From contig JAKSIJ010000001.1 of assembly GCA_024398875.1 (NCBI GenBank), forward strand, positions 186,001 through 250,000: DNA of 64,000 bases, read 5' to 3'. Position numbers and translations under genes: made by a program. The notes beneath the pieces were generated by a model. It was not told the DNA's origin. It did not search any database and was given only the letters and a program-made list of their open reading frames with translations. Below are positions 53,616 through 62,047 of the stretch, piece by piece. Every line of letters starts with the position of its first letter. The stretch's first letter is position 1. Source of the DNA: Fibrobacter sp. (GTDB lineage: Bacteria > Fibrobacterota > Fibrobacteria > Fibrobacterales > Fibrobacteraceae).

Positions 53616-55148
53616 CTATACAAAATCGATAATTTGTTCGTCATCCGCATCCTGAATGCGACGCATCATCATGCGATTCTTAATCCACTTTGAGAAAATC
53701 GCCTTGAAGCCCAGTACCTGAATGGTGATGAGGGGCGTCATGGCAACCATGGCCACAATGCCAAAGGCGTAACTCAAAATGGAATCTCCACCATCATGAA
53801 TCACGGAGCAAGCCCCAATGGCGAGCGGCAAGATAAAACTAGAAGTCAAAGGACCGCTGGCAACTCCACCAGAGTCAAAGGCAATAGCGGTATAGAGTTT
53901 AGGCACAAAGAAGGAAAGCCCGAGAGAGAGGAAATAGCCAGGAATCAAGTAGTAGATGATGGGGAACCCGATGATGATGCGGAGCATGGAAAGCCCGATG
54001 GAAATGCCCACGCCTACGCTCAAGGCGATGAGCATGGAGCGCTTGGTCACGAGGCCGTCCGTAATTTCTTCCACCTGCTTGTTGAGCACGTGAACTGCAG
54101 GCTCTGCCAAAACCACCACCATGCCGATGACAAAGCCAGATGCAACCAGAACGCGGGGCATTTCGGCAAGTTCACGACCAAGTTGGAAGCCCACCGGCAT
54201 AAAGCCTACGGCAACTGCCGTCAAAAACACCACAAGGCCAATAAAAGTATAGCAGATGCCAAACCCAATCTGCAAAAGTTTCGACTTGGAAAGTTTCAGC
54301 GCTACAAATTGGAGCACCAGGAAGAAGGCTACAATCAAACCGAGAGCGATGGCGACTTCCTTCATCACCTTCAACACTGCGGGAATGAAGTTTGCGCCAA
54401 GGCTTGCATCAATAGAATAGGACGCTACCGAAAGTTCGTACGTCAAATCGCCCTTGGACGCAAGCACCAGGCCCATCAAGGCGAGTATGGGGCCCACGGA
54501 ACAAAGGGCGATGAGGCCGAAGCTGTTTTCGCTGGCATGCTTACCACCAATAGCGCCCGCCACACCAACACCAAGAGCCATGATGAAGGGAACGGTAATG
54601 GGACCCGTGGTCACACCTCCGGAATCAAAGGCCAGAGGGACAAAAGTTTCTTTCCCGAAAGAAATCATCAGCATTCCCAGCATGAAAAGCACCATGTAGA
54701 AGAAGATGATGATGGCGGAAAGGTCCTTCTTGAAAACGATTTTCAGAATGGAGAGGAGCAAGAACAGCCCCACGCCAACGCCAATAGTCACGATAAGGAG
54801 TGTAGGCTCTACCGCATTCTTCACTTGTTCCGCAAGAACCGCGAGGTCGGGCTCTGCAATAGTGATGAGAACGCCCATGACAAAGCAGACTGAAACCAGC
54901 AACTGCAACTTGCGGGACTTGGTCAGGCCAGAACCCACCTGTTCCCCCATAGGAGTCATGGCCAAGTCTGCGCCCAAGTTGAAAAGGCCAATGCCTGCCA
55001 CCAAGAAGATAGCGCTAATGATGAAAGTAATCAGTTCCTTCGTTGAAAAATCCACCAGAGGCGTGAAGGAGAGCGCCACCACAATAAGCGCCACCGGCAA
55101 GACCGATGCGAAGGCTTCCTTCAACTTTTCAAAAAGGATTTTAAACAT
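53616..55148 (-). CDS. DUF1538 multi-pass membrane protein (putative transporter)
   Basis: 510 residues, about fourteen helices in two homologous halves. Each half carries an FDSGGV motif: FDSGGVTTGPITVPFIMALG (about 200) and FDSGGVASGPLTSSFILPLA (about 425). Internal duplication with paired re-entrant-like motifs is typical of secondary transporters. The substrate is unknown. The gene overlaps the FKBP stop by one base and is followed by two PII-like genes, a layout like amtB-glnK or sbtA-sbtB. Confidence 0.87.
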   Translation of the reverse strand: MFKILFEKLKEAFASVLPVALIVVALSFTPLVDFSTKELITFIISAIFLVAGIGLFNLGADLAMTPMGEQVGSGLTKSRKLQLLVSVCFVMGVLITIAEPDLAVLAEQVKNAVEPTLLIVTIGVGVGLFLLLSILKIVFKKDLSAIIIFFYMVLFMLGMLMISFGKETFVPLAFDSGGVTTGPITVPFIMALGVGVAGAIGGKHASENSFGLIALCSVGPILALMGLVLASKGDLTYELSVASYSIDASLGANFIPAVLKVMKEVAIALGLIVAFFLVLQFVALKLSKSKLLQIGFGICYTFIGLVVFLTAVAVGFMPVGFQLGRELAEMPRVLVASGFVIGMVVVLAEPAVHVLNKQVEEITDGLVTKRSMLIALSVGVGISIGLSMLRIIIGFPIIYYLIPGYFLSLGLSFFVPKLYTAIAFDSGGVASGPLTSSFILPLAIGACSVIHDGGDSILSYAFGIVAMVAMTPLITIQVLGFKAIFSKWIKNRMMMRRIQDADDEQIIDFV

Positions 55149-56509
55149 TACTCTCCCAGATATTCCACTGCGAATATGAGGGTTGCGCCGCCAGGAATGG
55201 GGCCTGCACCACGAGCGCCATAGCCAAGTCCAGGAGGAATAATCAGGATGCGCTTTTCACCCGGAAGCATTCCTGCAACACCGAGTTCCCAACCGCGAAT
55301 CACGCGGCCTCCGCCCAAGGGGAAGCTGAAAGGCTGTTCCCTATCGCGAGAGCTGTCGAACTTGTAGCCGTTGGTCATCCAGCCCGTGTAATGGACCTTC
55401 ACATTAGAACCTGTTTTTGCAGGTTCGCCTTCGCCCTGCTTAATCACAGCATAGCGGAGACCTTCGGAACCATTTTCAAAAGTAAGGGCCGTGGTATCCG
55501 GGAAGAAGTCCATCTTCTCAGCCACTTCCGGATCGATTTCAGAGGAAATCAGTTCAATGCGGAAAATGAGGGTGGAATTGGAGGGAATCATAGTGTAAGC
55601 AGTAGCGCCATAACCCATGGCCGGGCTCACCTTCAGCCAGCGAACGCCTCCTTCCTTCATGCCATCCAGGCCAATTTCCCAGCCCTTAATCATCTTGCCT
55701 GCGCCGAGAACCACATCAAATGTTTTGCCCAAATCCTTGGAACTACCGAACTTGCGACCGCTCTGGAGCCAGCCCGTATAATGAGTCTTGAGGTTTGTTC
55801 CCACTACGGCAGGCTTACCACCGCCAACCTTCTCATCAAAAACCTTGAGACCCTTGGCTGCATCGCGCCACTTCATCTTGTCCAAATTCTCAGGGAACTT
55901 GTCCGGCTCCATAGGTTTTTCCGCATGGACCAGCTCCACGATGAAGAACAGGTCCGAGTTGGGCGGAATTCCCTCCAGAGAATTTTCGCCATAGCCGAGG
56001 ACTGCAGGGATTGTGAGGTGGCGGATTTCACCCACTTTCATACCCATGATGCCCTTTTCCCAACCAGGAATCACCTGTCCCATACCTATGGTGAATTCCA
56101 ACGGTTCACCACTTGCGTAAGAATCGCCAAAAGGAGTCGGGCCCGCGGCAGAATCCGACGCAACTGCTGCCGAATCTACCGCAATGCTATCCACTTTCGC
56201 GGAATCGGTTTTTGCCGCGACGTCTGTTTTTGCAGCAGCCGCAGATTTTGCCTTCGCAGCAGTTGATTTTTCGGGTGCAGCTTTCGTCGTGTCGGCGGCA
56301 GGTTTCGTCGCGCCAGCCTTCGCCGCACTATCCGCAGCAGCCTTGTAGGCAAGGTATTCCTGCAACAGATATCCCTTGTAATGCACTTTAATGAGTTGCC
56401 CTGCACGAATAGAGTCTCCAGACCCATCCTTCACCACTTCCACATTGTACGGAACGGCCCAAAGGGAGCTCACAAACAACAATACAAGAAAAATCTTCAA
56501 TTTCGGCAT
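55148..56509 (-). CDS. Exported triple-domain FKBP-type peptidyl-prolyl isomerase
   Basis: 453 residues, signal peptide MPKLKIFLVLLFVSSLWA. Three FKBP domains: about 20-200, 205-325 and 335-453, with GMGQVIPGWEKGIMGMKVGE, GAGKMIKGWEIGLDGMKEGG and GGGRVIRGWELGVAGMLPGE as the equivalent blocks. Domain 1 is split by a ~75-residue Ala/Lys/Asp/Ser-rich insertion (AAKAKSAAAAKTDVAAK). Folding of exported proteins in the periplasm is the expected job. It heads the DUF1538/PII-like cluster. A CTATC/GATAG hairpin abuts the ribosome-binding site. Confidence 0.9.
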   Translation of the reverse strand: MPKLKIFLVLLFVSSLWAVPYNVEVVKDGSGDSIRAGQLIKVHYKGYLLQEYLAYKAAADSAAKAGATKPAADTTKAAPEKSTAAKAKSAAAAKTDVAAKTDSAKVDSIAVDSAAVASDSAAGPTPFGDSYASGEPLEFTIGMGQVIPGWEKGIMGMKVGEIRHLTIPAVLGYGENSLEGIPPNSDLFFIVELVHAEKPMEPDKFPENLDKMKWRDAAKGLKVFDEKVGGGKPAVVGTNLKTHYTGWLQSGRKFGSSKDLGKTFDVVLGAGKMIKGWEIGLDGMKEGGVRWLKVSPAMGYGATAYTMIPSNSTLIFRIELISSEIDPEVAEKMDFFPDTTALTFENGSEGLRYAVIKQGEGEPAKTGSNVKVHYTGWMTNGYKFDSSRDREQPFSFPLGGGRVIRGWELGVAGMLPGEKRILIIPPGLGYGARGAGPIPGGATLIFAVEYLGE

Positions 56510-56517
56510 AAATACTC

Positions 56518-56533
56518 CTATCTCACAAGATAG
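56518..56533 (-). promoter_or_regulatory. Leader hairpin next to the FKBP ribosome-binding site
   Basis: Minus-strand CTATC-TTGTGA-GATAG, whose last bases overlap the AGGAG that precedes the FKBP start codon by seven bases. It could limit translation, for example in a temperature-dependent way. Confidence 0.35.
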
Positions 56534-56584
56534 AAAATGCTAGTTTTAGGGAGAATATAGAATTGCAATAGAGAACGTAAAATT

Positions 56585-57151
56585 ATGCTATCCATAATCA
56601 TCGTCATAGCGATTATCGTCCTGTCCATCATTCTGGCTGGAATCGGCGCCTACGTGGTCATCCATAGCACGGAAGAGAAGGAAGAAGTGAAGCCCGTCAT
56701 CGATGTTTCGGGCCAGTATGCGGTGGTGGTGCGCCCCGCCCGAGAATCTCTGACCGCAGTAAAGCCCTCCGAGGCTTCCCTCCGCTCTTGGCTGGAAACC
56801 CAGGAGCAACTCTCGACAGAAGACCGCGAGGCTTATATCCGCAACTGGAACGCCACGCTGGAAGAAACCATCAAGACCATTGACGAAGGCGACAAGAACG
56901 GCATTGCCACCTACCGCGTGGAAATTGGCGAGAAGGGCAAGAAGTATTGCACCTTCATCAACGAAGACAACTTTATTACGAGAGAGCAAATCCGCAACCA
57001 TGCGGAAATCCTCCCGCCCTACGTACTAGGCTGCGATTGCAGGCTCCTCCCGAAACAGCCCTGGGAGAACCCCAGCAAGGCTGGCTGGAAGGCCATCATG
57101 CCCACCCACGGAAGTTCTTACGATGTACCGGACTGGAGGCAACTTGCGTAA
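56585..57151 (+). CDS. Small membrane-anchored hypothetical
   Basis: 188 residues. One N-terminal helix (about 2-26), then a soluble domain with ESLTAVKPSEASLRSWLETQ, GKKYCTFINEDNFITREQIR and a Cys pair in LGCDCRLLP. It is possibly exported with the anchor. No family recognised. Its end overlaps the 5' end of the PorV-like gene by up to 29 bp, so translation is probably coupled. Confidence 0.65.
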   Translation: MLSIIIVIAIIVLSIILAGIGAYVVIHSTEEKEEVKPVIDVSGQYAVVVRPARESLTAVKPSEASLRSWLETQEQLSTEDREAYIRNWNATLEETIKTIDEGDKNGIATYRVEIGEKGKKYCTFINEDNFITREQIRNHAEILPPYVLGCDCRLLPKQPWENPSKAGWKAIMPTHGSSYDVPDWRQLA

Positions 57152-59330
57152 GTCCCTTCTTTCGGCAGTTTTGCTTGCTCCGGCTTTAGCTTTGGCGGCC
57201 GGTTCTGCCATTATTACTCTTGAAATGCCCGTAGGCGCCCGACAGCTCGGTATGGGCGAAGCAGGTGCCGCACTTGCAGATGACGCTACGGCCATGTACT
57301 ACAACCCCGCAGGCCTTGCCTTCGGGCCATTGTCCGACGAATGGAAGATGTCCTACGAGGCGCCTTCTGCAAACGCGCCCTATTTCACAAAAATGGCTTC
57401 CCGCGCCAAGAACGGATTCTTCTCCAAAAGTGAACTCTGGGCCGGCACTGCGGAAGGCATCCTGAAGTTTGATGGCGAACAATGGGTGGATTACCATTCC
57501 GTCACCCTTCAAGGAAACGCAAAAGTCCGGGACGCCGTTCGCGTCTATGTGGGCACGGAGCGCGGCATCGATGAATACACCCGCCAGGTGAAGGCATTCA
57601 ACGACATCAAGAACGCCGACGACGAATCCCATGTGGTGGAAGTAAAGATGCCCTGGAACCTGGTGGTGAAAGATACCATCACGGCAATCCTCTACGAATC
57701 CCGCACAGAAAAACTTTGGGTGGGCACTCCCAAGGCCCTCTATCGCTTTGATGGCAAGGCCTGGAAGAGCTACGAAACAGAACTGGGCGCCCATCGCATT
57801 ACTGCTCTTGAAAATCAGGGAGCCTCCCTCTGGATTGGCACCGACAACGGCCTCTTCCTCTATCGCAACGGCGAATTCGAGCAAAAGGGAAAAGTTCTCC
57901 CCAGCCAGAAAATCAACGCTCTTGTCTGGTCCGAAAGCCGCAAGGAACTCTTTGTGGCAGTTGAAGGCGCTGGCGTTGCCCGCCTCGTGCCCAAGAAAAG
58001 CGTGAACGACAAAGACCGCTGGAGCCTCTTCACTGACGAAGACGGCGTGATGGATTTGAATCCGAAAGCACTGGCCGTAGATAGTTCGGGACACGTGTGG
58101 GCCACCCATAAAGAAGGCCTCTCCCACTTCAACCTCCGCAAGTGGGAACAGGTCCGCTTTGAAGGCAATACCGTCAACGACATTTCCGTAGACCAGAAGG
58201 GCGCCATCTGGATTGCCACCGACAAAGGCGTGTGGAGACACTTGCCAGATTACGCTACCGCCAGCGGCCGCAAGGCAGAATTGGAACGGGGCGTGGCAGA
58301 AGACGAAACCAAGGTGAAGAAGGACGACGAATGGACCCACTACCATTCCGGCAACGGACTTTCCACCAACAAGGTTTGGGCAGTCCTTCCGCAAGGCAAC
58401 GACGTTTGGTTCAGCACTGCAAATGGCATGGAGCAATACAAGGATGCGGATTACCAGCTCACCGCCTTCTACGAAAAACTCCTCCCCATTTTGAACATTC
58501 CCGATTTGTACCACTTGTTTGGCGGCATGACCATTCCCGTTTCAGAATGGGGAACTCTCGGTTTCTTCGTAAACTTTGTTTCCTTCGGTTCAACGGTTGT
58601 GTCTGGGGACCTGGAAGCAGATGATTTGGTGGCCTACAACAGCTCTGAAATCGTGGGCGGTTTCAGTTACGGCACGAGGTTCCCCAATGATTGGGGTCTC
58701 GGCCTTTCCATCAAACTGTTCTACTCCGACTTGAGTTCTGGCGCTTCCGCTGGCGAAGATGAAGCAACCACCTTCGGCTACGCATTTGATGTAGGCGTTT
58801 TGAAAAAGAATTTATTCGTAGACCATTTGAACTTCGCACTAGTTCTCGCAAACATCGGTCCCAGTGTCTACTACGTGGATAAAACTATCGAAGACCCCAT
58901 TCCTCTCACATGGCGTTTGGGACTTTCCTACGAACTTCTCTCCATGGCCGACTACAAATGGGTTGTGGTGGCCGACTACAATCGTGAAGTGGTTTACGAT
59001 GATGACAAGGGAAATCCAGAGCCCTTCTACACCGCCTGCTGGAAATCCATCGTGAATCCAGAACGTGGTGGCGACGGTCTCACCGCCGCAAAGAATTCCC
59101 TGATGCAAGGCGTATTCAATGTGGGTACAGAATTCATCTATTCCAACACCATCGCCCTCCGTACTGGTTACCTCTACGACCAAACCGGCAAGCGCCAGGA
59201 AGTGGACTTCGGCTTTGGATTTATGCTGTCTGACATGCTGCAGTTCGACTTCGCCACCATCAAGGATGTAGGCGACAACGACGGTGTTCGCGACGGCCAG
59301 ATGCGCTTTGGGATGCTGTTTAAATTCTAA
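57123..59330 (+). CDS. PorV/PorQ-family outer-membrane protein with an inserted beta-propeller
   Basis: 735 residues from ATG 57123; TTG 57144, four bases after GGAGG, is a real alternative and gives a shorter signal peptide (RKSLLSAVLLAPALALAAG). The PorV signature follows the signal: PVGARQLGMGEAGAALADDA then TAMYYNPAGLAFG. Instead of continuing as a barrel, residues about 100-440 form a propeller with repeats such as LWVGTPKALYRFDGKAW, LWIGTDNGLFLYRNG and IWIATDKGVWRHLPD, like sensor-kinase propellers. The barrel resumes at about 465 and ends MLFKF with a terminal Phe. PorV proteins shuttle T9SS cargo to the surface. Confidence 0.87.
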   Translation: MYRTGGNLRKSLLSAVLLAPALALAAGSAIITLEMPVGARQLGMGEAGAALADDATAMYYNPAGLAFGPLSDEWKMSYEAPSANAPYFTKMASRAKNGFFSKSELWAGTAEGILKFDGEQWVDYHSVTLQGNAKVRDAVRVYVGTERGIDEYTRQVKAFNDIKNADDESHVVEVKMPWNLVVKDTITAILYESRTEKLWVGTPKALYRFDGKAWKSYETELGAHRITALENQGASLWIGTDNGLFLYRNGEFEQKGKVLPSQKINALVWSESRKELFVAVEGAGVARLVPKKSVNDKDRWSLFTDEDGVMDLNPKALAVDSSGHVWATHKEGLSHFNLRKWEQVRFEGNTVNDISVDQKGAIWIATDKGVWRHLPDYATASGRKAELERGVAEDETKVKKDDEWTHYHSGNGLSTNKVWAVLPQGNDVWFSTANGMEQYKDADYQLTAFYEKLLPILNIPDLYHLFGGMTIPVSEWGTLGFFVNFVSFGSTVVSGDLEADDLVAYNSSEIVGGFSYGTRFPNDWGLGLSIKLFYSDLSSGASAGEDEATTFGYAFDVGVLKKNLFVDHLNFALVLANIGPSVYYVDKTIEDPIPLTWRLGLSYELLSMADYKWVVVADYNREVVYDDDKGNPEPFYTACWKSIVNPERGGDGLTAAKNSLMQGVFNVGTEFIYSNTIALRTGYLYDQTGKRQEVDFGFGFMLSDMLQFDFATIKDVGDNDGVRDGQMRFGMLFKF

Positions 59331-59343
59331 CGGCAACAAAGTT

Positions 59344-59432
59344 GCCAATTATGAAGTATGAATTATAAGATTTCACGATCAGGATAAATTCGCCTTGCTT
59401 TATCTCATAACTCATAATTCATAATTTATACC
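59344..59432. repeat. AT-rich short-word repeat with inverted copy, between convergent genes
   Basis: AATTATGAAGTATGAATTAT (59350 region) is followed about 45 bases later by CTCATAACTCATAATTCATA, partly its inverse complement. The words match those of the mltG-patatin spacer at 22861-22974. It is the only intergenic structure between the PorV-like gene and rsmG. Confidence 0.6.
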
Positions 59433-59463
59433 TCGAATTTAGCCGCCAGGTTAAATTCGTTAT

Positions 59464-60237
59464 TTACTTCACGCGTTCCAGAATAATCAGCGCCCGCTCC
59501 TGAGTGCTGTTTGGAATGGTGTAAAAATTCTTGGCAATGAACTTGTAGCCAAATTGTTCCGGACGGAATGTTTCCAGTTCTTCCGCAACGCCCGGGCCCT
59601 TCATAAAGTAGACGCGACCGCCCACCTTCAGGGAATTCTCAAGGCGCGGGAGCGTCTTTTCCATCCATTCGAAGGCACGACTGATGACCCCATCCACAGG
59701 GATTGTCATACTGCGGCTCGTCACCTTGTGCCCAAAGACGTCAATGTTTTCCAGCCCCATTTTCTCAATGACCATATTGAGGAAGTTGATGCGGTTGGGA
59801 CGGGGCTCACACAAAGTCAACTGGATTTGCGGATTCACCAGTTTTAGAGGAATGCCCGGGAAACCAGCGCCACTTCCCACATCAATCATGCGTGCAGGCC
59901 ATTCCGGAACGTAAGCGTTAATGAGCGTGCAGTCCGCATAATGCCGCTCCACCATAGTCTCAAAAGCGTTTAAGCGCGTCAAATCCTGATCGTCGTTGTT
60001 CGCCCGCAAAAGCTGATGAAACTCCCAAAACTGCTTCAGCGTAGATTCCTGCAGTTCCACTCCATAATAGCGGAGCAACTTGGCAAGCCCCTCCAGGGAT
60101 GGCTTTACCCGGCGACCATTGAACAACGGAAAATCCGTGCGCGGAGCCTTCAAATGAGGCACAAAGTCCTTCCCCACCGCATCAGCAGCGCGAGCGGGAG
60201 TTCTGTGAAAAGGCTTTTTGGACCAGGATGAATTCAT
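59464..60237 (-). CDS. rsmG: 16S rRNA (guanine527-N7)-methyltransferase
   Basis: 257 residues, slightly long because of an N-terminal ~45-residue basic extension. Family blocks: NDDQDLTRLNAFETMVERHY, MIDVGSGAGFPGIPLKLVNP (SAM site), LCEPRPNRINFLNMVIEKMG and ISRAFEWMEKTLPRLE. It methylates G527 of 16S rRNA in the small subunit. It stands alone here, not beside mnmG. Divergent from the outer-membrane-protein gene at 60329. Confidence 0.94.
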   Translation of the reverse strand: MNSSWSKKPFHRTPARAADAVGKDFVPHLKAPRTDFPLFNGRRVKPSLEGLAKLLRYYGVELQESTLKQFWEFHQLLRANNDDQDLTRLNAFETMVERHYADCTLINAYVPEWPARMIDVGSGAGFPGIPLKLVNPQIQLTLCEPRPNRINFLNMVIEKMGLENIDVFGHKVTSRSMTIPVDGVISRAFEWMEKTLPRLENSLKVGGRVYFMKGPGVAEELETFRPEQFGYKFIAKNFYTIPNSTQERALIILERVK

Positions 60238-60282
60238 TTCAAGAAAAATGTAGAAATCCTAAAATTTTTAGGCAAATTTCGG

Positions 60283-60302
60283 CACAAAAAAGCGTCTATA
60301 AG
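60283..60302 (+). promoter_or_regulatory. Promoter-like element shared with Rpn leaders
   Basis: CAAAAAAGCGTCTATAAGG is the same 18-19 base core seen on the minus strand upstream of Rpn copies 2 and 3. TATAAG (60297-60302) lies 26 bases before the ATG at 60329. Confidence 0.5.
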
Positions 60303-60328
60303 GATAGAAACCCAAAGATGGACGTAAA

Positions 60329-61849
60329 ATGAAACGACTGACACGCTTTTTGGCATTAGCACTTTTCTGCCCTTTGATAACATGGGCAGGAATCACGGAG
60401 TCACAGGTTTTCGAATGGTGGGATGACGGCATCATCACTGCAGAAGAAGCCGACGAAATGTTGCAACTTTTAGAGGATGGGAATGGATTGGAAGCTTGTG
60501 TACTCGCGGAGGTGTACGCTCAGGAAGAGTGCGAAAATAATGCAGAATTCAGAATGCTGAATGCAGAATTGGGTGCGGGAGGGAAACTGCAAGGGAAAAC
60601 TTCACGCGGAAAAAGCCGCGAGCGACCGCCACTCACGCCACACGGATACGCCCTCACAAAAATCAGGATGGATTCCTCGGGCCGTGTCAAAAGCCATCGG
60701 GAGGAACTTCAAATTGCATTCTACCGCTATACGCTGCGACTTGGCTCTCAGGAGTTGCTGGCCTACAAAAATGCCGGCAGCGAGGCTTACCTCGGGCAAA
60801 TTTCCACGTGGGAACTTCACAGCCACATCCCGCTGGACACTCTCTGGGGAACAGCACTCCTGTATCCCTTCGGGCGGTTCCATCTGGCAGGGCTGCTGGA
60901 CACCTCGCGCACACTGCAAGGCCGCGCCGGTTTGGATTTCGGGCAGAAATTTTCCGCCGAGGCTTTCTTCTGGAAGCATCCGGAGCGGGAGTCCGGCGGC
61001 CTCACGTTCCAACTTCCCTTCGGGCAGATTTCGGGTTGGCAGCAGGCGGGGCAGAACTTCCCGCTAATAAAGATTCAGCTACGGCAGCAGGACTCGCGAG
61101 CAACACCACGCAAAACGCGAACAGCACCGCGCGCAACCTCATCGCCCGCGAACGCAGCCAAACCCGACACAGCCGCCAGCACAGCATCGCCCGCAGGCAC
61201 CACAATGCCAACCCATCTCTTTTTCAGCTGGCGGACCACCGCCTACATCCACAGCGATTCTGTACCGGAGGAATCCCACCTCAGCACCTCGATACTCAAA
61301 AATAAACTGTGGGCTTCCCAAAACGTGGCTCTTGCCATTCCCGAATTTCTGGATTCCAGGTTCAGCGTCAACACCAGAATCCTCATGCCTCTGGACGCAG
61401 ACACCATTTCCGCCCGCGTTAAATCCGCCTTAGAAATAGGGCCCGAAATCCTCCGCGGGAAGGAGGAAGTCACCTGCCTGGAAGCTAACCTCAACTGCCC
61501 ACAAATAGACTACAAGACCGCAATCACATCCACCATCCCCTTGACCGCGGCGGGTCCCATCCAAAACCTCCTCCTCAATGGCTCAGTAAAAATCCGTCAC
61601 CTGCGCACAGAAAGCCGCTGGAACCGACCGCACCTGGAATTGGGCGCCGGCTTTCAGGAAGGCTCCGGTCTCGCAAAAATTACCTTCATCTCGCCCAAAG
61701 CAATCCCGCTAGAAGACCTTCAAATCCGCAGCGACGCCCGATTCGCTAGCGATATTTTCTCATTCACCCTTTCCGTCACCTTCAAAAAGACGGACTCTGG
61801 GAATTTCCGCCCCGCCCATGGAGCCACTTCCGCAAAGATTTCCTTTTGA
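60329..61849 (+). CDS. Exported protein, probable outer-membrane beta-barrel
   Basis: 506 residues. Signal peptide MKRLTRFLALALFCPLITWA. A small helical head (about 22-70; VFEWWDDGIITAEEADEMLQ) is followed by alternating beta-strand patterns and a C-terminal Phe (SAKISF), as in outer-membrane barrels. Two unusual inserts: NAEFRMLNAELG, encoded by an imperfect repeat of TGCAGAATT words (60541-60571), and an Ala/Thr/Arg/Pro-rich stretch (about 255-300). Function unknown. Confidence 0.68.
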   Translation: MKRLTRFLALALFCPLITWAGITESQVFEWWDDGIITAEEADEMLQLLEDGNGLEACVLAEVYAQEECENNAEFRMLNAELGAGGKLQGKTSRGKSRERPPLTPHGYALTKIRMDSSGRVKSHREELQIAFYRYTLRLGSQELLAYKNAGSEAYLGQISTWELHSHIPLDTLWGTALLYPFGRFHLAGLLDTSRTLQGRAGLDFGQKFSAEAFFWKHPERESGGLTFQLPFGQISGWQQAGQNFPLIKIQLRQQDSRATPRKTRTAPRATSSPANAAKPDTAASTASPAGTTMPTHLFFSWRTTAYIHSDSVPEESHLSTSILKNKLWASQNVALAIPEFLDSRFSVNTRILMPLDADTISARVKSALEIGPEILRGKEEVTCLEANLNCPQIDYKTAITSTIPLTAAGPIQNLLLNGSVKIRHLRTESRWNRPHLELGAGFQEGSGLAKITFISPKAIPLEDLQIRSDARFASDIFSFTLSVTFKKTDSGNFRPAHGATSAKISF

Positions 61850-62005
61850 TTTCTGCGAAATCCACCATTTTCCGCAGCCGTTTTTCACAACCATTTTCGC
61901 CGAAAAGGCATTCATTTATCCGTATACGAACGTAAACACCTTTTTCCCCATTTTTCCGAAACCAACCCTATCGAATACCTAATTTATTAATACCCAAACA
62001 CTCCT

Positions 62006-62047
62006 GACGCCTTTAGGTTACCTCCTTTACCTGAAGGCGTCTTTTTT
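62006..62047 (+). terminator. Strong rho-independent terminator
   Basis: GACGCCTTTAGGT and ACCTGAAGGCGTC (12 pairs plus one wobble) with a ten-base loop, followed by six T on the plus strand. It lies 157 bases past the stop of the outer-membrane-protein gene and touches the end of the facing radical-SAM gene. The 61850-62005 gap has no ORF I can support. Confidence 0.85.

Noticed and set aside
53796..54893. 365-codon plus-strand open frame
   Set aside because: Antisense to the DUF1538 gene; polar His/Asn-rich translation of a complementary membrane-protein strand.
57186..58514. 442-codon minus-strand open frame
   Set aside because: Antisense to the PorV-propeller gene, whose signature motifs are unmistakable.
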